From: JBFJVZ01 sp041623895
GTDB lineage: Bacteria; Planctomycetota; Planctomycetia; Pirellulales; Pirellulaceae
NCBI GenBank assembly: GCA_041623895.1
Contig: JBFJVZ010000128.1
Coordinates: 1 to 16,982, forward strand
Direction: 5' to 3'
Length of the DNA: 16,982 nucleotides
Each line of letters starts with the position of its first letter. Positions within the stretch are counted from its first letter, which is position 1. Made by a program: the position numbers and the translations under genes. The notes under the pieces were generated by a model, which worked only from the letters and a program-made list of their open reading frames with translations, was not told the DNA's origin and made no database searches. Positions 7,711 through 15,086 of the stretch are shown piece by piece.

Positions 7711-7910
7711 GCGGTGATCGACTCGACGCGTTTCGGAACACCCACCCACCGACCGCCATAGAGCATCAGGGTTTTCGCGGCAAAGGCTCCGACCATACAA
7801 TCGAGACGATATTTCTTGATCAATCGGCGCAAGAGCAAGGCCTCGCGCAGCTTTGCGGGGCGAGGCGATGGCGAGGCGAAACACCTGAGTTTTTCCGGGG
7901 CCGAAATCAT
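7707..7910 (-). CDS. Small basic protein of unknown function (67 residues)
   Basis: Short frame that links the deacetylase and the next glycosyltransferase. Its ATG overlaps the deacetylase stop as ATGA (7907-7910) and its own TGA overlaps the glycosyltransferase ATG as ATGA (7707-7710), the same junction used at 9642-9645. This double coupling is the main reason to call it a gene. The product is strongly basic, with 14 lysines and arginines against 4 acidic residues, a proline-rich N-terminus (SPSPRPAK), a helical REALLLRRLIKKYRLDC centre and a LMLYGGRWVGVP turn near the end. I recognise no family, signal peptide or clear membrane helix. It could be a small partner of a neighbouring enzyme, or a remnant whose translation is kept for coupling. 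Confidence 0.6.
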   Translation of the reverse strand: MISAPEKLRCFASPSPRPAKLREALLLRRLIKKYRLDCMVGAFAAKTLMLYGGRWVGVPKRVESITA

Positions 7911-8800
7911 CGCCGGTGGCTTTTTCTCAAGCGATCGGTGAAGAAATACGGACTCAGTGAACCGCTGGCCTTGGCTCGAATTGCCGCCGGCCCGTCCACT
8001 TGGTGCGCTTCGACGCGTGGCAGAGCCAGCAAATCGGAACCAGCAGTTGCCAGCCCCAGGTCCGTCGTGACAGCCAACGAATAACCGGCGGCGCGTACCG
8101 CATCAATGTAGGCGGCCGGCACCTGGCCCAAACGTCGGCTGCCGTAGGGATACGCGTATGCCTGAGTATTCTCGGCACCGAACCGCGCGGCAAGAATCTC
8201 ACGCGAACGCCCGGCCTCGTTCTCGAATTGCTGAGCCTGGCAACGACTGCCATTGAGGTGCTGATGCGAATGGGATCCGATCGTAACCAAGCCATTTTCC
8301 AGACATTCCTCCAGCTCCTGCCAACCCACGGCCCGCCACGCATCCTCCGAAACGCGGTGTCGGTTATCGCCGGCCCAGCGGTCAAAGGGCATCGGTTCGT
8401 TTGATCCTATCACTTCCGTAGGCACAAAAAACGTTGCCGGAGCCTGATACCGCTGCAGGATAGGAAGTGCCAGACGATAGAAATTCGCAAACCCGTCGTC
8501 AAAGGTCAGGCAAACCCAAGGCCGCTGCGAAATTTGTCCCGTTTGCAATAGTTCCGGAAGATCCATCAGCGGGACGATCGATCCGAAGTCGGCGAGCGCA
8601 CGTATTTGGCTTTCAAACTTTCCCGGCGTCACATTCCAGTCATCGCGGCGTGGATCGATGAAGTCGAAATCAGCGACACGATGATATACCAGAATGCATG
8701 CTGCCGCGCCGCTGCTGGCTTTGACAAACGGAAGGCTGGCAACTGACAAACAGCCGGCCGTGCGTTTGATGGTACGTTTAAGGTGAATCGGACCAAGCAT
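7907..8800 (-). CDS. Polysaccharide deacetylase (classical NodB domain)
   Basis: Zinc-dependent carbohydrate esterase-4 type deacetylase of 297 residues. A hydrophobic stretch is weak, and the CILVYHRVADFDF segment (35-47) that precedes many bacterial NodB domains is present. The catalytic set is canonical: VCLTFDDGF (96-104) with the motif 1 aspartates, GSHSHQH (175-181) with the two zinc-binding histidines H177 and H181, and AYAYPYGS (214-221) as motif 3. It would remove N-acetyl groups from hexosamines in the glycan or its precursor. The start is fixed by the one-base overlap with the sulfotransferase-like gene, and the end overlaps the following small gene by ATGA. A short N-terminal basic segment (KRTIKRT) before a mildly hydrophobic run could anchor it at the membrane, but no cleavage site is clear. 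Confidence 0.92.
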   Translation of the reverse strand: MLGPIHLKRTIKRTAGCLSVASLPFVKASSGAAACILVYHRVADFDFIDPRRDDWNVTPGKFESQIRALADFGSIVPLMDLPELLQTGQISQRPWVCLTFDDGFANFYRLALPILQRYQAPATFFVPTEVIGSNEPMPFDRWAGDNRHRVSEDAWRAVGWQELEECLENGLVTIGSHSHQHLNGSRCQAQQFENEAGRSREILAARFGAENTQAYAYPYGSRRLGQVPAAYIDAVRAAGYSLAVTTDLGLATAGSDLLALPRVEAHQVDGPAAIRAKASGSLSPYFFTDRLRKSHRR

Positions 8801-9645
8801 TAAACGCCAAAGGCTTCGGGCACCTGGTGTGCTTTGTATTGCTCATCCAAATGTGGCAGTTCCGGCAACTCGATGCCCACGTCCTGACATTTTTGCAGGT
8901 ACTGCAAAATGCGGTCACGGATATGCTGTTCGGAGTGATCGCTTTTCTTAATTCTGCGTTTGTTGTTGTAAACCTGCCCACACACTTGCCAAGTCGCCTC
9001 CGTAGATCTCAAATGCAAACGGTCGAACAAATCCTGCGCGTGTTGGTGATCATTCAGATCGGGCAATCGTTTTTCGACCACGGGCGTATTGGGGTATGTC
9101 TGCTTGAATCGTTGCGCCCGAGCTTCGATGTCGATAACGTATGCGATGCAGCGATCGATTTGATCAAGCTGATCATCCGCGGCAAATGTCTTGACGGCGG
9201 CACTGGGACTGTTGGGTGATGAAGTCCAGTACTTGGTCGTGCTGTCACCGTTGACAAACATGTTCAGATCGAGAAAGCTTTTGACCACCCAAGGAAGATA
9301 CCTGCGCAACAGAACCACATGGACGTCGGAAAAATGATTCATAATGACGTCATAGAATGTCAAGATAAACATGTGGTTGGTTTCCACATAAATGTGATCC
9401 GGCTGCATGGTCTTAATAGTCTGGCGAATGGCTTTCACCTTTTGAAACTTCTTGACATACATCCCGGCATAGAAGGCACGATCCAGGAGAGTCGGATGTG
9501 TGGCCGGCACTTTGCTCATGCGGCTACCGGCCATTGACGGCCGCGCTTCATGAAAAGCGGCAGCGTTTTCAGCAGTTGCAAGTAGACGATAGAGATAATC
9601 CGAACCTGATCGACCTGAATTGATGGAGAACACAAGCTGCGTCAT
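8800..9645 (-). CDS. Sulfotransferase-like protein
   Basis: Predicted carbohydrate sulfotransferase of 281 residues with a P-loop-like fold that would use PAPS as sulfate donor. The N-terminus has SINSGRSGSDYLYRLL (7-22), matching the 5'-phosphosulfate-binding loop of the family (SGRSGSxYL). VHVVLLRRYLPWVVKSFLD (108-126) fits the 3'-phosphate-binding strand and helix, with R114/R115 and S123 as candidate ligands. No signal peptide or membrane span is evident, so it would act in the cytoplasm on lipid-linked sugars or nucleotide sugars. It overlaps the preceding GT4 gene by ATGA and the following deacetylase by one base (TAATG). The rest of the protein is divergent; a nucleotide-dependent enzyme of another kind is possible but less likely. 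Confidence 0.72.
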   Translation of the reverse strand: MTQLVFSINSGRSGSDYLYRLLATAENAAAFHEARPSMAGSRMSKVPATHPTLLDRAFYAGMYVKKFQKVKAIRQTIKTMQPDHIYVETNHMFILTFYDVIMNHFSDVHVVLLRRYLPWVVKSFLDLNMFVNGDSTTKYWTSSPNSPSAAVKTFAADDQLDQIDRCIAYVIDIEARAQRFKQTYPNTPVVEKRLPDLNDHQHAQDLFDRLHLRSTEATWQVCGQVYNNKRRIKKSDHSEQHIRDRILQYLQKCQDVGIELPELPHLDEQYKAHQVPEAFGV

Positions 9646-10760
9646 TTTCGACCTCGGGAAAAATCTCTGCTTTCACGGTTGTCAGCGTTGGCCATGCATA
9701 GAACTTCTTGCCAGGCGGGCAGTGTGTTCGACCAGTCAAACTGCTCTGTTTTTTTTCGAGCGTTTTCGGACAGCAAAGCCGCAACAGGGGGATTCGACAA
9801 GATGCGTCGCACCGCGGCAATCATTGCCTGGGGGTCTTGCGGCGGCACAAGCAGTGCCTCTTCGCCATCACGGAGCAGGTACGGCAAGCCACCTACGTTG
9901 GTGCTAACGATGCACAGTCCGCAAGCCATCGCTTCGATCACACTGATCGGCGTGTTGTCAACATTTGTGGTGTTTAGAAAGATGTCGGGCGCTTGCAGAT
10001 ATGACGGAACTTGCGACTTTGGCACAACGCCTGTGAGAGTTAAGTGTTCGCGGACGCGAAGGTCCGTCGCGCGGCGTTCGACCTGTTGCCGGCTTCCGTC
10101 CCCTTTGTCCGGGCCGACCATCGTCAAATGCGCATCCGGAAAATCGGGAAGGATTCCAGCCAGGACATCCACGGCCTGAACCGGATTGTAGATCTGATGA
10201 ATCGATCGCAGCCAAATCAGATTTGGCTTGGGTTGTTTGCGTTGACGGTAGGCATATTTCTCAATGGACAACGAGTTTGGAATCAGCGTTAAATCGCTTC
10301 TGTAGGCCGACATCTTTTCACGTAAAAAACCTGACGGAGTGGTCACTGTTGACGCAGCCGCCAACAAACGCTTCACCCGCCGCGGCCAACGCTCAGCAAA
10401 TTCGGGGAGCGCTCCCCCATGCAACGAAAGCACAAACGGCTTGCCGAGCATCTTCAGAACAGCACAAACGGCCTCTGCCCAGAGGAAGGCGGAGCCGCTG
10501 TAAATATCTATTTGAGCAACATCGTATTGATGCCGGAATCGCCATGTCGTGGCGATCATGTCAGCCAAGCGAGCAACCTTGTTGGATTTACTTGACGTCG
10601 TGATCACAGCGTTCCCTGATTGCGAAAGATGCGCCGCCAATTCTTCGCAGACGCCGCGACTTGTTCCTCTCGAGGACAGGAAGTTGCTGACCATCAAGAC
10701 GCGACGCATGTCCGGCGCCGAGCATGAATCGCTTTGGCGGATTTGCATAACAACGGACAT
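9642..10760 (-). CDS. GT4-family glycosyltransferase
   Basis: Second GT4 enzyme in a row, 372 residues. The N-terminal domain has VLMVSNFLSSRGTSRGVCEE (21-40) and a LSLHGGALPEF stretch (111-121), a pattern seen in a subgroup of GT4 proteins with a histidine in the acceptor cleft. The donor domain contains LTLIPNSLSIEKY (157-169), LTMVGPDKG (212-220) and NVDNTPISVIEAMACG (266-281), where the first glutamate of the usual E-x7-E motif is replaced while the second (E276) is kept. The ATG at 10760 lies 3 bases after the previous stop; an internal ATG at 10709 (MRRVLMVSN) starts right before the first core strand and is a reasonable alternative, and neither has a Shine-Dalgarno site. Its stop overlaps the next start by ATGA. 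Confidence 0.92.
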   Translation of the reverse strand: MSVVMQIRQSDSCSAPDMRRVLMVSNFLSSRGTSRGVCEELAAHLSQSGNAVITTSSKSNKVARLADMIATTWRFRHQYDVAQIDIYSGSAFLWAEAVCAVLKMLGKPFVLSLHGGALPEFAERWPRRVKRLLAAASTVTTPSGFLREKMSAYRSDLTLIPNSLSIEKYAYRQRKQPKPNLIWLRSIHQIYNPVQAVDVLAGILPDFPDAHLTMVGPDKGDGSRQQVERRATDLRVREHLTLTGVVPKSQVPSYLQAPDIFLNTTNVDNTPISVIEAMACGLCIVSTNVGGLPYLLRDGEEALLVPPQDPQAMIAAVRRILSNPPVAALLSENARKKTEQFDWSNTLPAWQEVLCMANADNRESRDFSRGRK

Positions 10761-10763
10761 CAG

Positions 10764-11909
10764 TCAGGGGATCGAAAGCAGTGGTTCGATCGCTGTTCGT
10801 CCTTGTGCCATAACGGAGTCGTGATAGATTTTCATCAGCCTTGATGCCAGCGAACTACAACTGTATTCCTTCTCGACCCGGTTGCGCGCGGCGGCACCCA
10901 TTCTTTGCCTCAGCTCTACGTCGTTGGCAAGCTGCACCATTCGATCAGCCAGCGCATTCACATCATCGAATGGAACGATGAAACCCGTCACCGTGTCGTC
11001 GATCACGCGGGCAATATCCCCAGCCGGCGTGCCCACGGCAGGGAGCCCGGCTGCCATCGCTTCCAACAACACATTCGGAAAACCTTCATGGTCGGAACAG
11101 ATCACCATCATGTCCGCCTGACGTAACAAATTCGCAACGTCGTCTCGCCAACCCAAAAAACGCACCTGATCGGGCAACAAGTTTAAGTCTCTTGCTTTCG
11201 ATTCTATTTTAATTCTCTCTGGCCCGTCGCCAACGAATACTCCCAGTAACGGAACTTGTTGACAGGCAATCTGCAACGCTTCCAGAAAGCGATCCAAACG
11301 CTTTGTGGCAACCATGCGGCAAACGATGATTGCGGTCGGAACATCGCCAAGCTGCGGTTCTCCGCCCCTCTGCTTTGAGGTTTCGTCAAACCGACCCAAA
11401 TCAATGACGTTGGGCAACACCGAGATTCTTTCCCGCTCTACTCCATACTGGCTGACATTTTCTCGTGCAGATTCCGAATTCGCGATAATAGCTTTCGGCA
11501 GCTTTAACAGCCATCGTCCCCAGCGCCCGTTTCCTTCGACTTCATAGATGGCATCGCTACGTAGACAACCAAAAGCGAGGACACGCAGAGTGCGGCCGGC
11601 AATTGCCACGTACAGATTGGTATAGAAGTGTGTCGATTGAATGATGTGCGGTCGAAATCGTCGTAGCTCCCGTGTGAGCATAAGCATCCGCGACACCGGA
11701 TTCTTCCGCTGACCGTACCAGATCGGTTCGCATCCCAGATCGCACAATTCCTGTTCGTAAAACTCGCCACGCGTCGCACAATAAACTTGCACCTCGATAT
11801 CCGCCTTGAGCAACGCTTTGATGATCATCAGCAATTGCGTTTCCGCACCGCCCTTGGCCAACGTTCCAGCCACGAAAGCGACGCGTAAACGATTGCGGGT
11901 ATCTACCAT
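10764..11909 (-). CDS. GT4-family glycosyltransferase
   Basis: GT-B fold retaining glycosyltransferase of 381 residues, a full-length member of the family. The N-terminal acceptor domain opens with VAFVAGTLAKGGAETQ (10-25), the glycine-rich loop common in GT4 enzymes of capsule and exopolysaccharide clusters. The linker carries SVLPNVIDLGRF (163-174). The donor domain has IIVCRMVATKRLD (194-206), GDGPER (227-232) and the E-x7-E motif EGFPNVLLE (275-283) followed by AMAAGLPAVGTPAGD. It starts 7 bases inside the Wzy-like gene and ends 3 bases before the next gene, which is also GT4; the two share a fold but are clearly different in sequence, so they are not a recent tandem duplication. Donor and acceptor are unknown. 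Confidence 0.93.
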   Translation of the reverse strand: MVDTRNRLRVAFVAGTLAKGGAETQLLMIIKALLKADIEVQVYCATRGEFYEQELCDLGCEPIWYGQRKNPVSRMLMLTRELRRFRPHIIQSTHFYTNLYVAIAGRTLRVLAFGCLRSDAIYEVEGNGRWGRWLLKLPKAIIANSESARENVSQYGVERERISVLPNVIDLGRFDETSKQRGGEPQLGDVPTAIIVCRMVATKRLDRFLEALQIACQQVPLLGVFVGDGPERIKIESKARDLNLLPDQVRFLGWRDDVANLLRQADMMVICSDHEGFPNVLLEAMAAGLPAVGTPAGDIARVIDDTVTGFIVPFDDVNALADRMVQLANDVELRQRMGAAARNRVEKEYSCSSLASRLMKIYHDSVMAQGRTAIEPLLSIP

Positions 11910-13312
11910 GCCGCAGCTGGGGCTGAGCGCTCCGGGCGACGCTGCTGCTTCAGTCGACTGGCCTCACGCAGCCGTTGAAGCTCGCGGGAAAGCACCACCG
12001 TTGAACCAGCGGCAAAGAACCAAAGCCCCTTTCCTTGAAATTCCGTGGAAATGAAGGCAACGGAGAAGGTGACCGAAACAAGTAGCCCCAGGTATAACAG
12101 CGGTCGATCGCCCGACCGAAAGCCGAGCCTGGTGAAGGAAAAGACGAACGCTATCAACAGCGCGATTCCGGGAATCCCGCCCTCGGCGAGCGTCTTGACC
12201 CAGGCGGAGTGTGCTTGCGAAGCGCGGTCAGCAGCGTAGTTTCCCATCGCTTCACGGTTCTCCAGATTTAACCACGCCTTTGAATATCCGCCCGTACCCA
12301 CACCAATGATCGGATGTTGCAAGAACATTCGCCAACCTCCGATTGCCAAGTCACTTCGTCCGCTCGTACGGCTGCTGATGGAGATCTCCGAATTGACCGA
12401 CTTGTCAAACCTCTGAATTGCGTACTCCCTCTGCTCCGCGAAATCGCTCGCCAGGATGCCCCCCAAGAACACACCGCCCGCCAATATGATCGCGCGACCG
12501 GAGACCCCCGGAATCCCGCTCAGCAGATATAACAGACACGAGGCTGCGATCGTCATGCCCCCCCGACTGCCGCTCAACACGACCCACACAACATTGGCGA
12601 TCACCATCGTCCACAGCAGGATCGCAACCGACTTGCGTTGTGACTGATGAGTGCGCGCCAAGCACGCCGAAAAGATTGCTGTTAGCGGGAGGAACGCCCA
12701 GGCATTCTTGTTGATATACGGAAGTCTGTCTTGCTGCAGGAAATACAGAAAGCCGCCAAGCGCTCCCACGATCAAGCAAACAATCGCAACCCATTCCCAG
12801 AGCGATTGATCTTTGGTCCCCCGCATGAAGTAGACTAACAAACCGTAGTAGGCGACGGCTCCCAACATGTGTTGCACGCCACCAGCCACCTGTGGCACAA
12901 ACAGCAGATTACATCCCAGGAAGACCAGCAATAGCGTCAGCATCCGTTTGGGAAGGTCTTTGCAGCGAACAAGCAGTGGAAAGCTCAATCCGCACGCAAT
13001 CAACAAGATGTAGTTGAACGTGTTCCACCGCAACAATCCGCCGGTGAGCACGAAAACCCGTGTGACTGCATCCAATGTGCAAAGAATCCCGATACCGAAC
13101 ATCCCAATCTGTGGTTTTGCAATGCCGATTACGGTCGCGACCACTCCAAGCGTCGAAAGCATCGTCACCGCCTGCCGGTAGCCCAATGCAAATCCGGACA
13201 CCCAAATGACGACAATCGCGACCGAAAATAACAAGCCCTGGATCATCGCTGAGCGCGACGGCTTGATTGCGGCAGGAAAAGAGCGTTCAGGTATTACGAT
13301 AGTCACATTCAC
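11903..13312 (-). CDS. O-antigen ligase/polymerase family membrane protein (Wzy_C-type)
   Basis: Integral membrane protein of 469 residues with about 11-12 hydrophobic spans, expected in the inner membrane. This family either polymerises lipid-linked repeat units (Wzy) or ligates glycan to an acceptor (WaaL); sequence alone does not separate them. Family landmarks are VLSGSRGGM (245-253) at a membrane edge, IGVGTGGYS (336-344), and the AHSAWVKTLAEGGIPG stretch (367-382) with the characteristic histidine in a large periplasmic loop followed by a glycine-rich turn. The C-terminal 25 residues are hydrophilic and basic, probably cytoplasmic. The start is a GTG at 13312, since a stop lies four codons upstream; GTG at 13306 or ATG at 13246 (MIQGLLFSV) are alternatives, none with a good Shine-Dalgarno site. 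The TAG stop overlaps the next ATG by 7 bases. Confidence 0.85.
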   Translation of the reverse strand: MNVTIVIPERSFPAAIKPSRSAMIQGLLFSVAIVVIWVSGFALGYRQAVTMLSTLGVVATVIGIAKPQIGMFGIGILCTLDAVTRVFVLTGGLLRWNTFNYILLIACGLSFPLLVRCKDLPKRMLTLLLVFLGCNLLFVPQVAGGVQHMLGAVAYYGLLVYFMRGTKDQSLWEWVAIVCLIVGALGGFLYFLQQDRLPYINKNAWAFLPLTAIFSACLARTHQSQRKSVAILLWTMVIANVVWVVLSGSRGGMTIAASCLLYLLSGIPGVSGRAIILAGGVFLGGILASDFAEQREYAIQRFDKSVNSEISISSRTSGRSDLAIGGWRMFLQHPIIGVGTGGYSKAWLNLENREAMGNYAADRASQAHSAWVKTLAEGGIPGIALLIAFVFSFTRLGFRSGDRPLLYLGLLVSVTFSVAFISTEFQGKGLWFFAAGSTVVLSRELQRLREASRLKQQRRPERSAPAAAW

Positions 13313-13420
13313 CGTCGCCGCTTACCGGGCTGCAGTTTCGAGCCCGACTTGCCAGCGCAAAGCTCGGTAAATTGCCTTGCCCAAGTTTGAAATGCTGGCT
13401 GCACGAAATCAATTACCTGA
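13313..13420. other. Longest intergenic gap (108 bases); weak hairpin, no clear promoter
   Basis: Gap between the methyltransferase stop and the Wzy-like start. It holds a 6-base-pair GC-rich inverted repeat, CGGGCT at 13326-13331 pairing with AGCCCG at 13341-13346 around a 9-base loop, 13 bases ahead of the GTG start. There is no U-tract after it, so it is not a canonical terminator. I see no convincing -35/-10 pair. A 31-codon GTG-started frame (13404-13309) runs through the gap and overlaps the next start by GTGA, but nothing supports it as a gene. Confidence 0.35.
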
Positions 13421-14242
13421 TTACAGCCGCCCTGCAACCTTCTGCATCTCGCCAATCAGCGACCAGTTGAATCGCTTTTCGATGAATCGCGGCAATTTCC
13501 AGTTGTTGATTTTCGTCAAGCTGTACCTGTGCCAGCGGAACTGCCAACTCGACGGCATGGGCGGCAACAAGCACCAACCCAGCAGCTGTAAATACAAGCG
13601 GGGATGCGCATACATCGAAACATCGCGGACGGACTCGAAACCGGCGGATTCCAGGATCCTCATCAAATCATCGTGGTAAACGAATTCATCTTTTCCGAGT
13701 GGCTCTTTCCTGAACGCGCGGCGAATCGTGCGAAACATCACCGATTCGATTCGCAACGGCCAGCACTGCGGATTGGGTGTGGTCAGGAACAGCTTCCCAA
13801 ATGGTTTTAACACCCGGCTGATTTCTCTGAAAAGAGCTTGCTTGTCAACCACGTGCTCTATCACTTCAATCAACACCACCAAGTCAAAACTGTTGTCGTC
13901 AAACGGAATCGTACAGCCGTCGTAACTTTGATAGTTACAGTTTGGTAGCTGTAGCTGTCTTGCCTGCTCAATGGCCTCGCTTGCGATATCGATGCCATCA
14001 ATTTGAGTTGACTTAACTTGATCGGGATACTGCTGCTGAAACATTGCCTCCACAGACCCGTGATTGCAACCGACGTCCAAGACCCGCTGGATGGACGGAT
14101 CAGACATCAACTTGGTGGCCTGTGAATACTTTAAATATGATCCGAGGTCGCGCAGCGATTCGGGATCAGGCAGCAGACGTCGGCCACTCCGCAACTCCAT
14201 CTCAAAGTATGACTTTACCGAGGCGTGTGAAATTTCAGCCAT
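13421..14242 (-). CDS. Class I SAM-dependent methyltransferase
   Basis: Predicted S-adenosylmethionine-dependent methyltransferase of 273 residues, Methyltransf_11/23 type. Motif I is VLDVGCNHGS (54-63), with asparagine where most relatives have glycine. The acidic loop is IDGIDIASEA (81-90), and the later core strands are SFDLVVLIEVIEHV (118-131) and GKLFLTTPNP (149-158). In glycan clusters such enzymes usually methylate a sugar hydroxyl or cap a chain; the acceptor is not identifiable here. I chose the ATG at 14242 (MAEISHASV) because it sits 8 bases inside the stop of the deacetylase gene, as elsewhere in this operon. An in-frame ATG at 14386 would add 48 residues that overlap the deacetylase and resemble nothing. 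Ends in TAA and is followed by the longest gap in the window. Confidence 0.88.
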   Translation of the reverse strand: MAEISHASVKSYFEMELRSGRRLLPDPESLRDLGSYLKYSQATKLMSDPSIQRVLDVGCNHGSVEAMFQQQYPDQVKSTQIDGIDIASEAIEQARQLQLPNCNYQSYDGCTIPFDDNSFDLVVLIEVIEHVVDKQALFREISRVLKPFGKLFLTTPNPQCWPLRIESVMFRTIRRAFRKEPLGKDEFVYHDDLMRILESAGFESVRDVSMYAHPRLYLQLLGWCLLPPMPSSWQFRWHRYSLTKINNWKLPRFIEKRFNWSLIGEMQKVAGRL

Positions 14243-15086
14243 GGCTTGCCGCTTGGACGAAGTCGTCGGGAAGGGCACAGCGGATTTTTTGATCAAGGAC
14301 GTGCCGCCGTACAATTTGCAGAAAATTCTCCAAGGCCTCAAATCGCTGCGGCGAACCAGGTTCACTGCAAGCATGCGGGTGACCATAGGCTACCAGGACC
14401 CCGCCATGCCGGATGCAGCGGTCCAACAGTTCAAGCGAGGGGCGGTCAAATCCAAAAGCATTCAATCGCAAACAGTGAATGCCGCCGATGGTGTGCAGCT
14501 TTGCCGGTCGCAAGAACTTTTTTCCCATAATTCGCTTAGCCAGCTTGCGTAACATCCCGCGATAAGCCACGCGACAAAATTGGTAGCCGACTTGGTTCAG
14601 TGTCTCGCACAACCGTTGCAAGTCCGTGCGGTCGGGACCGGCCGCACGTCTTTCCGCCAGACTAATCGAGCCGCCGGCAAGATAATCAAACGGCTGATTG
14701 AATGGTGGCACAAACGACCGGACCTCGGCGCCGATACACTGCTCCAGCACATCTTTGCTTTTCCGTAACGTTTCGGTCAACTGCTGCTGGTTCAGTCCTG
14801 GAAGCCAATCATGATGAAAACTATGGCTTGCAATCTCGTGTCCGGCGGCATGAATACGTCGAATTTGTTCGGGGTCGTGATAAGGACGCTCGCCACTTTC
14901 CGCGGCGGCCCCCACGACGGCAAAGCAGGCCGGCACTTCATATTGTGCATGCAATTCCAGCAGCCCTTCCGTGTTGACAAAATCTAGATGCCCCCAATCC
15001 TTTGGACCGCCCGGGCTTCTGGAACGATCGGCACCCCACTGAGTGTCGTAGTCATAAAAAACCGTGACGACGCTCTCCTTTGCCAT
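14235..15086 (-). CDS. Polysaccharide deacetylase family protein, divergent NodB domain
   Basis: Probable metal-dependent carbohydrate deacetylase, 283 residues, with no signal peptide, so expected in the cytoplasm acting on sugar intermediates. NodB-type motifs can be placed: motif 1 is YDYD (11-14) within VFYDYDTQWG instead of the usual TFDDG; the zinc-binding H-x3-H is HSFHH (88-92) inside GHEIASHSFHHDWLPG; motif 3 is RSFVPPF (123-129); and a late conserved histidine is in VAYGHPH (232-238). The two histidines and the aspartate of YDYD could form the metal triad. It begins one base inside the stop of the GT2 gene and its own end overlaps the methyltransferase start by 8 bases. It differs strongly from the second deacetylase of the cluster (7907-8800), so the two probably act on different substrates or steps. 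Confidence 0.85.
   Translation of the reverse strand: MAKESVVTVFYDYDTQWGADRSRSPGGPKDWGHLDFVNTEGLLELHAQYEVPACFAVVGAAAESGERPYHDPEQIRRIHAAGHEIASHSFHHDWLPGLNQQQLTETLRKSKDVLEQCIGAEVRSFVPPFNQPFDYLAGGSISLAERRAAGPDRTDLQRLCETLNQVGYQFCRVAYRGMLRKLAKRIMGKKFLRPAKLHTIGGIHCLRLNAFGFDRPSLELLDRCIRHGGVLVAYGHPHACSEPGSPQRFEALENFLQIVRRHVLDQKIRCALPDDFVQAASHG

Noticed and set aside
7156..7761. Plus-strand open frame of 201 codons opposite the membrane GT2 gene
   Set aside because: Antisense to a well-supported glycosyltransferase; no recognisable motifs or hydrophobic pattern of its own.
7711..7884. N-terminal extension of the membrane GT2 gene by 58 residues
   Set aside because: It overlaps the small gene and has no GT2 character; the ATGA junction at 7710 is a better start.
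10764..11909. Tandem duplication of the two adjacent GT4 genes
   Set aside because: Apart from shared fold motifs the proteins differ throughout, including their N-terminal loops and donor-site motifs, so no recent duplication is supported.
13309..13404. 31-codon GTG-started frame in the gap before the Wzy-like gene
   Set aside because: No binding site and no likeness; the overlap with the next start is automatic, since GTGA contains both signals.
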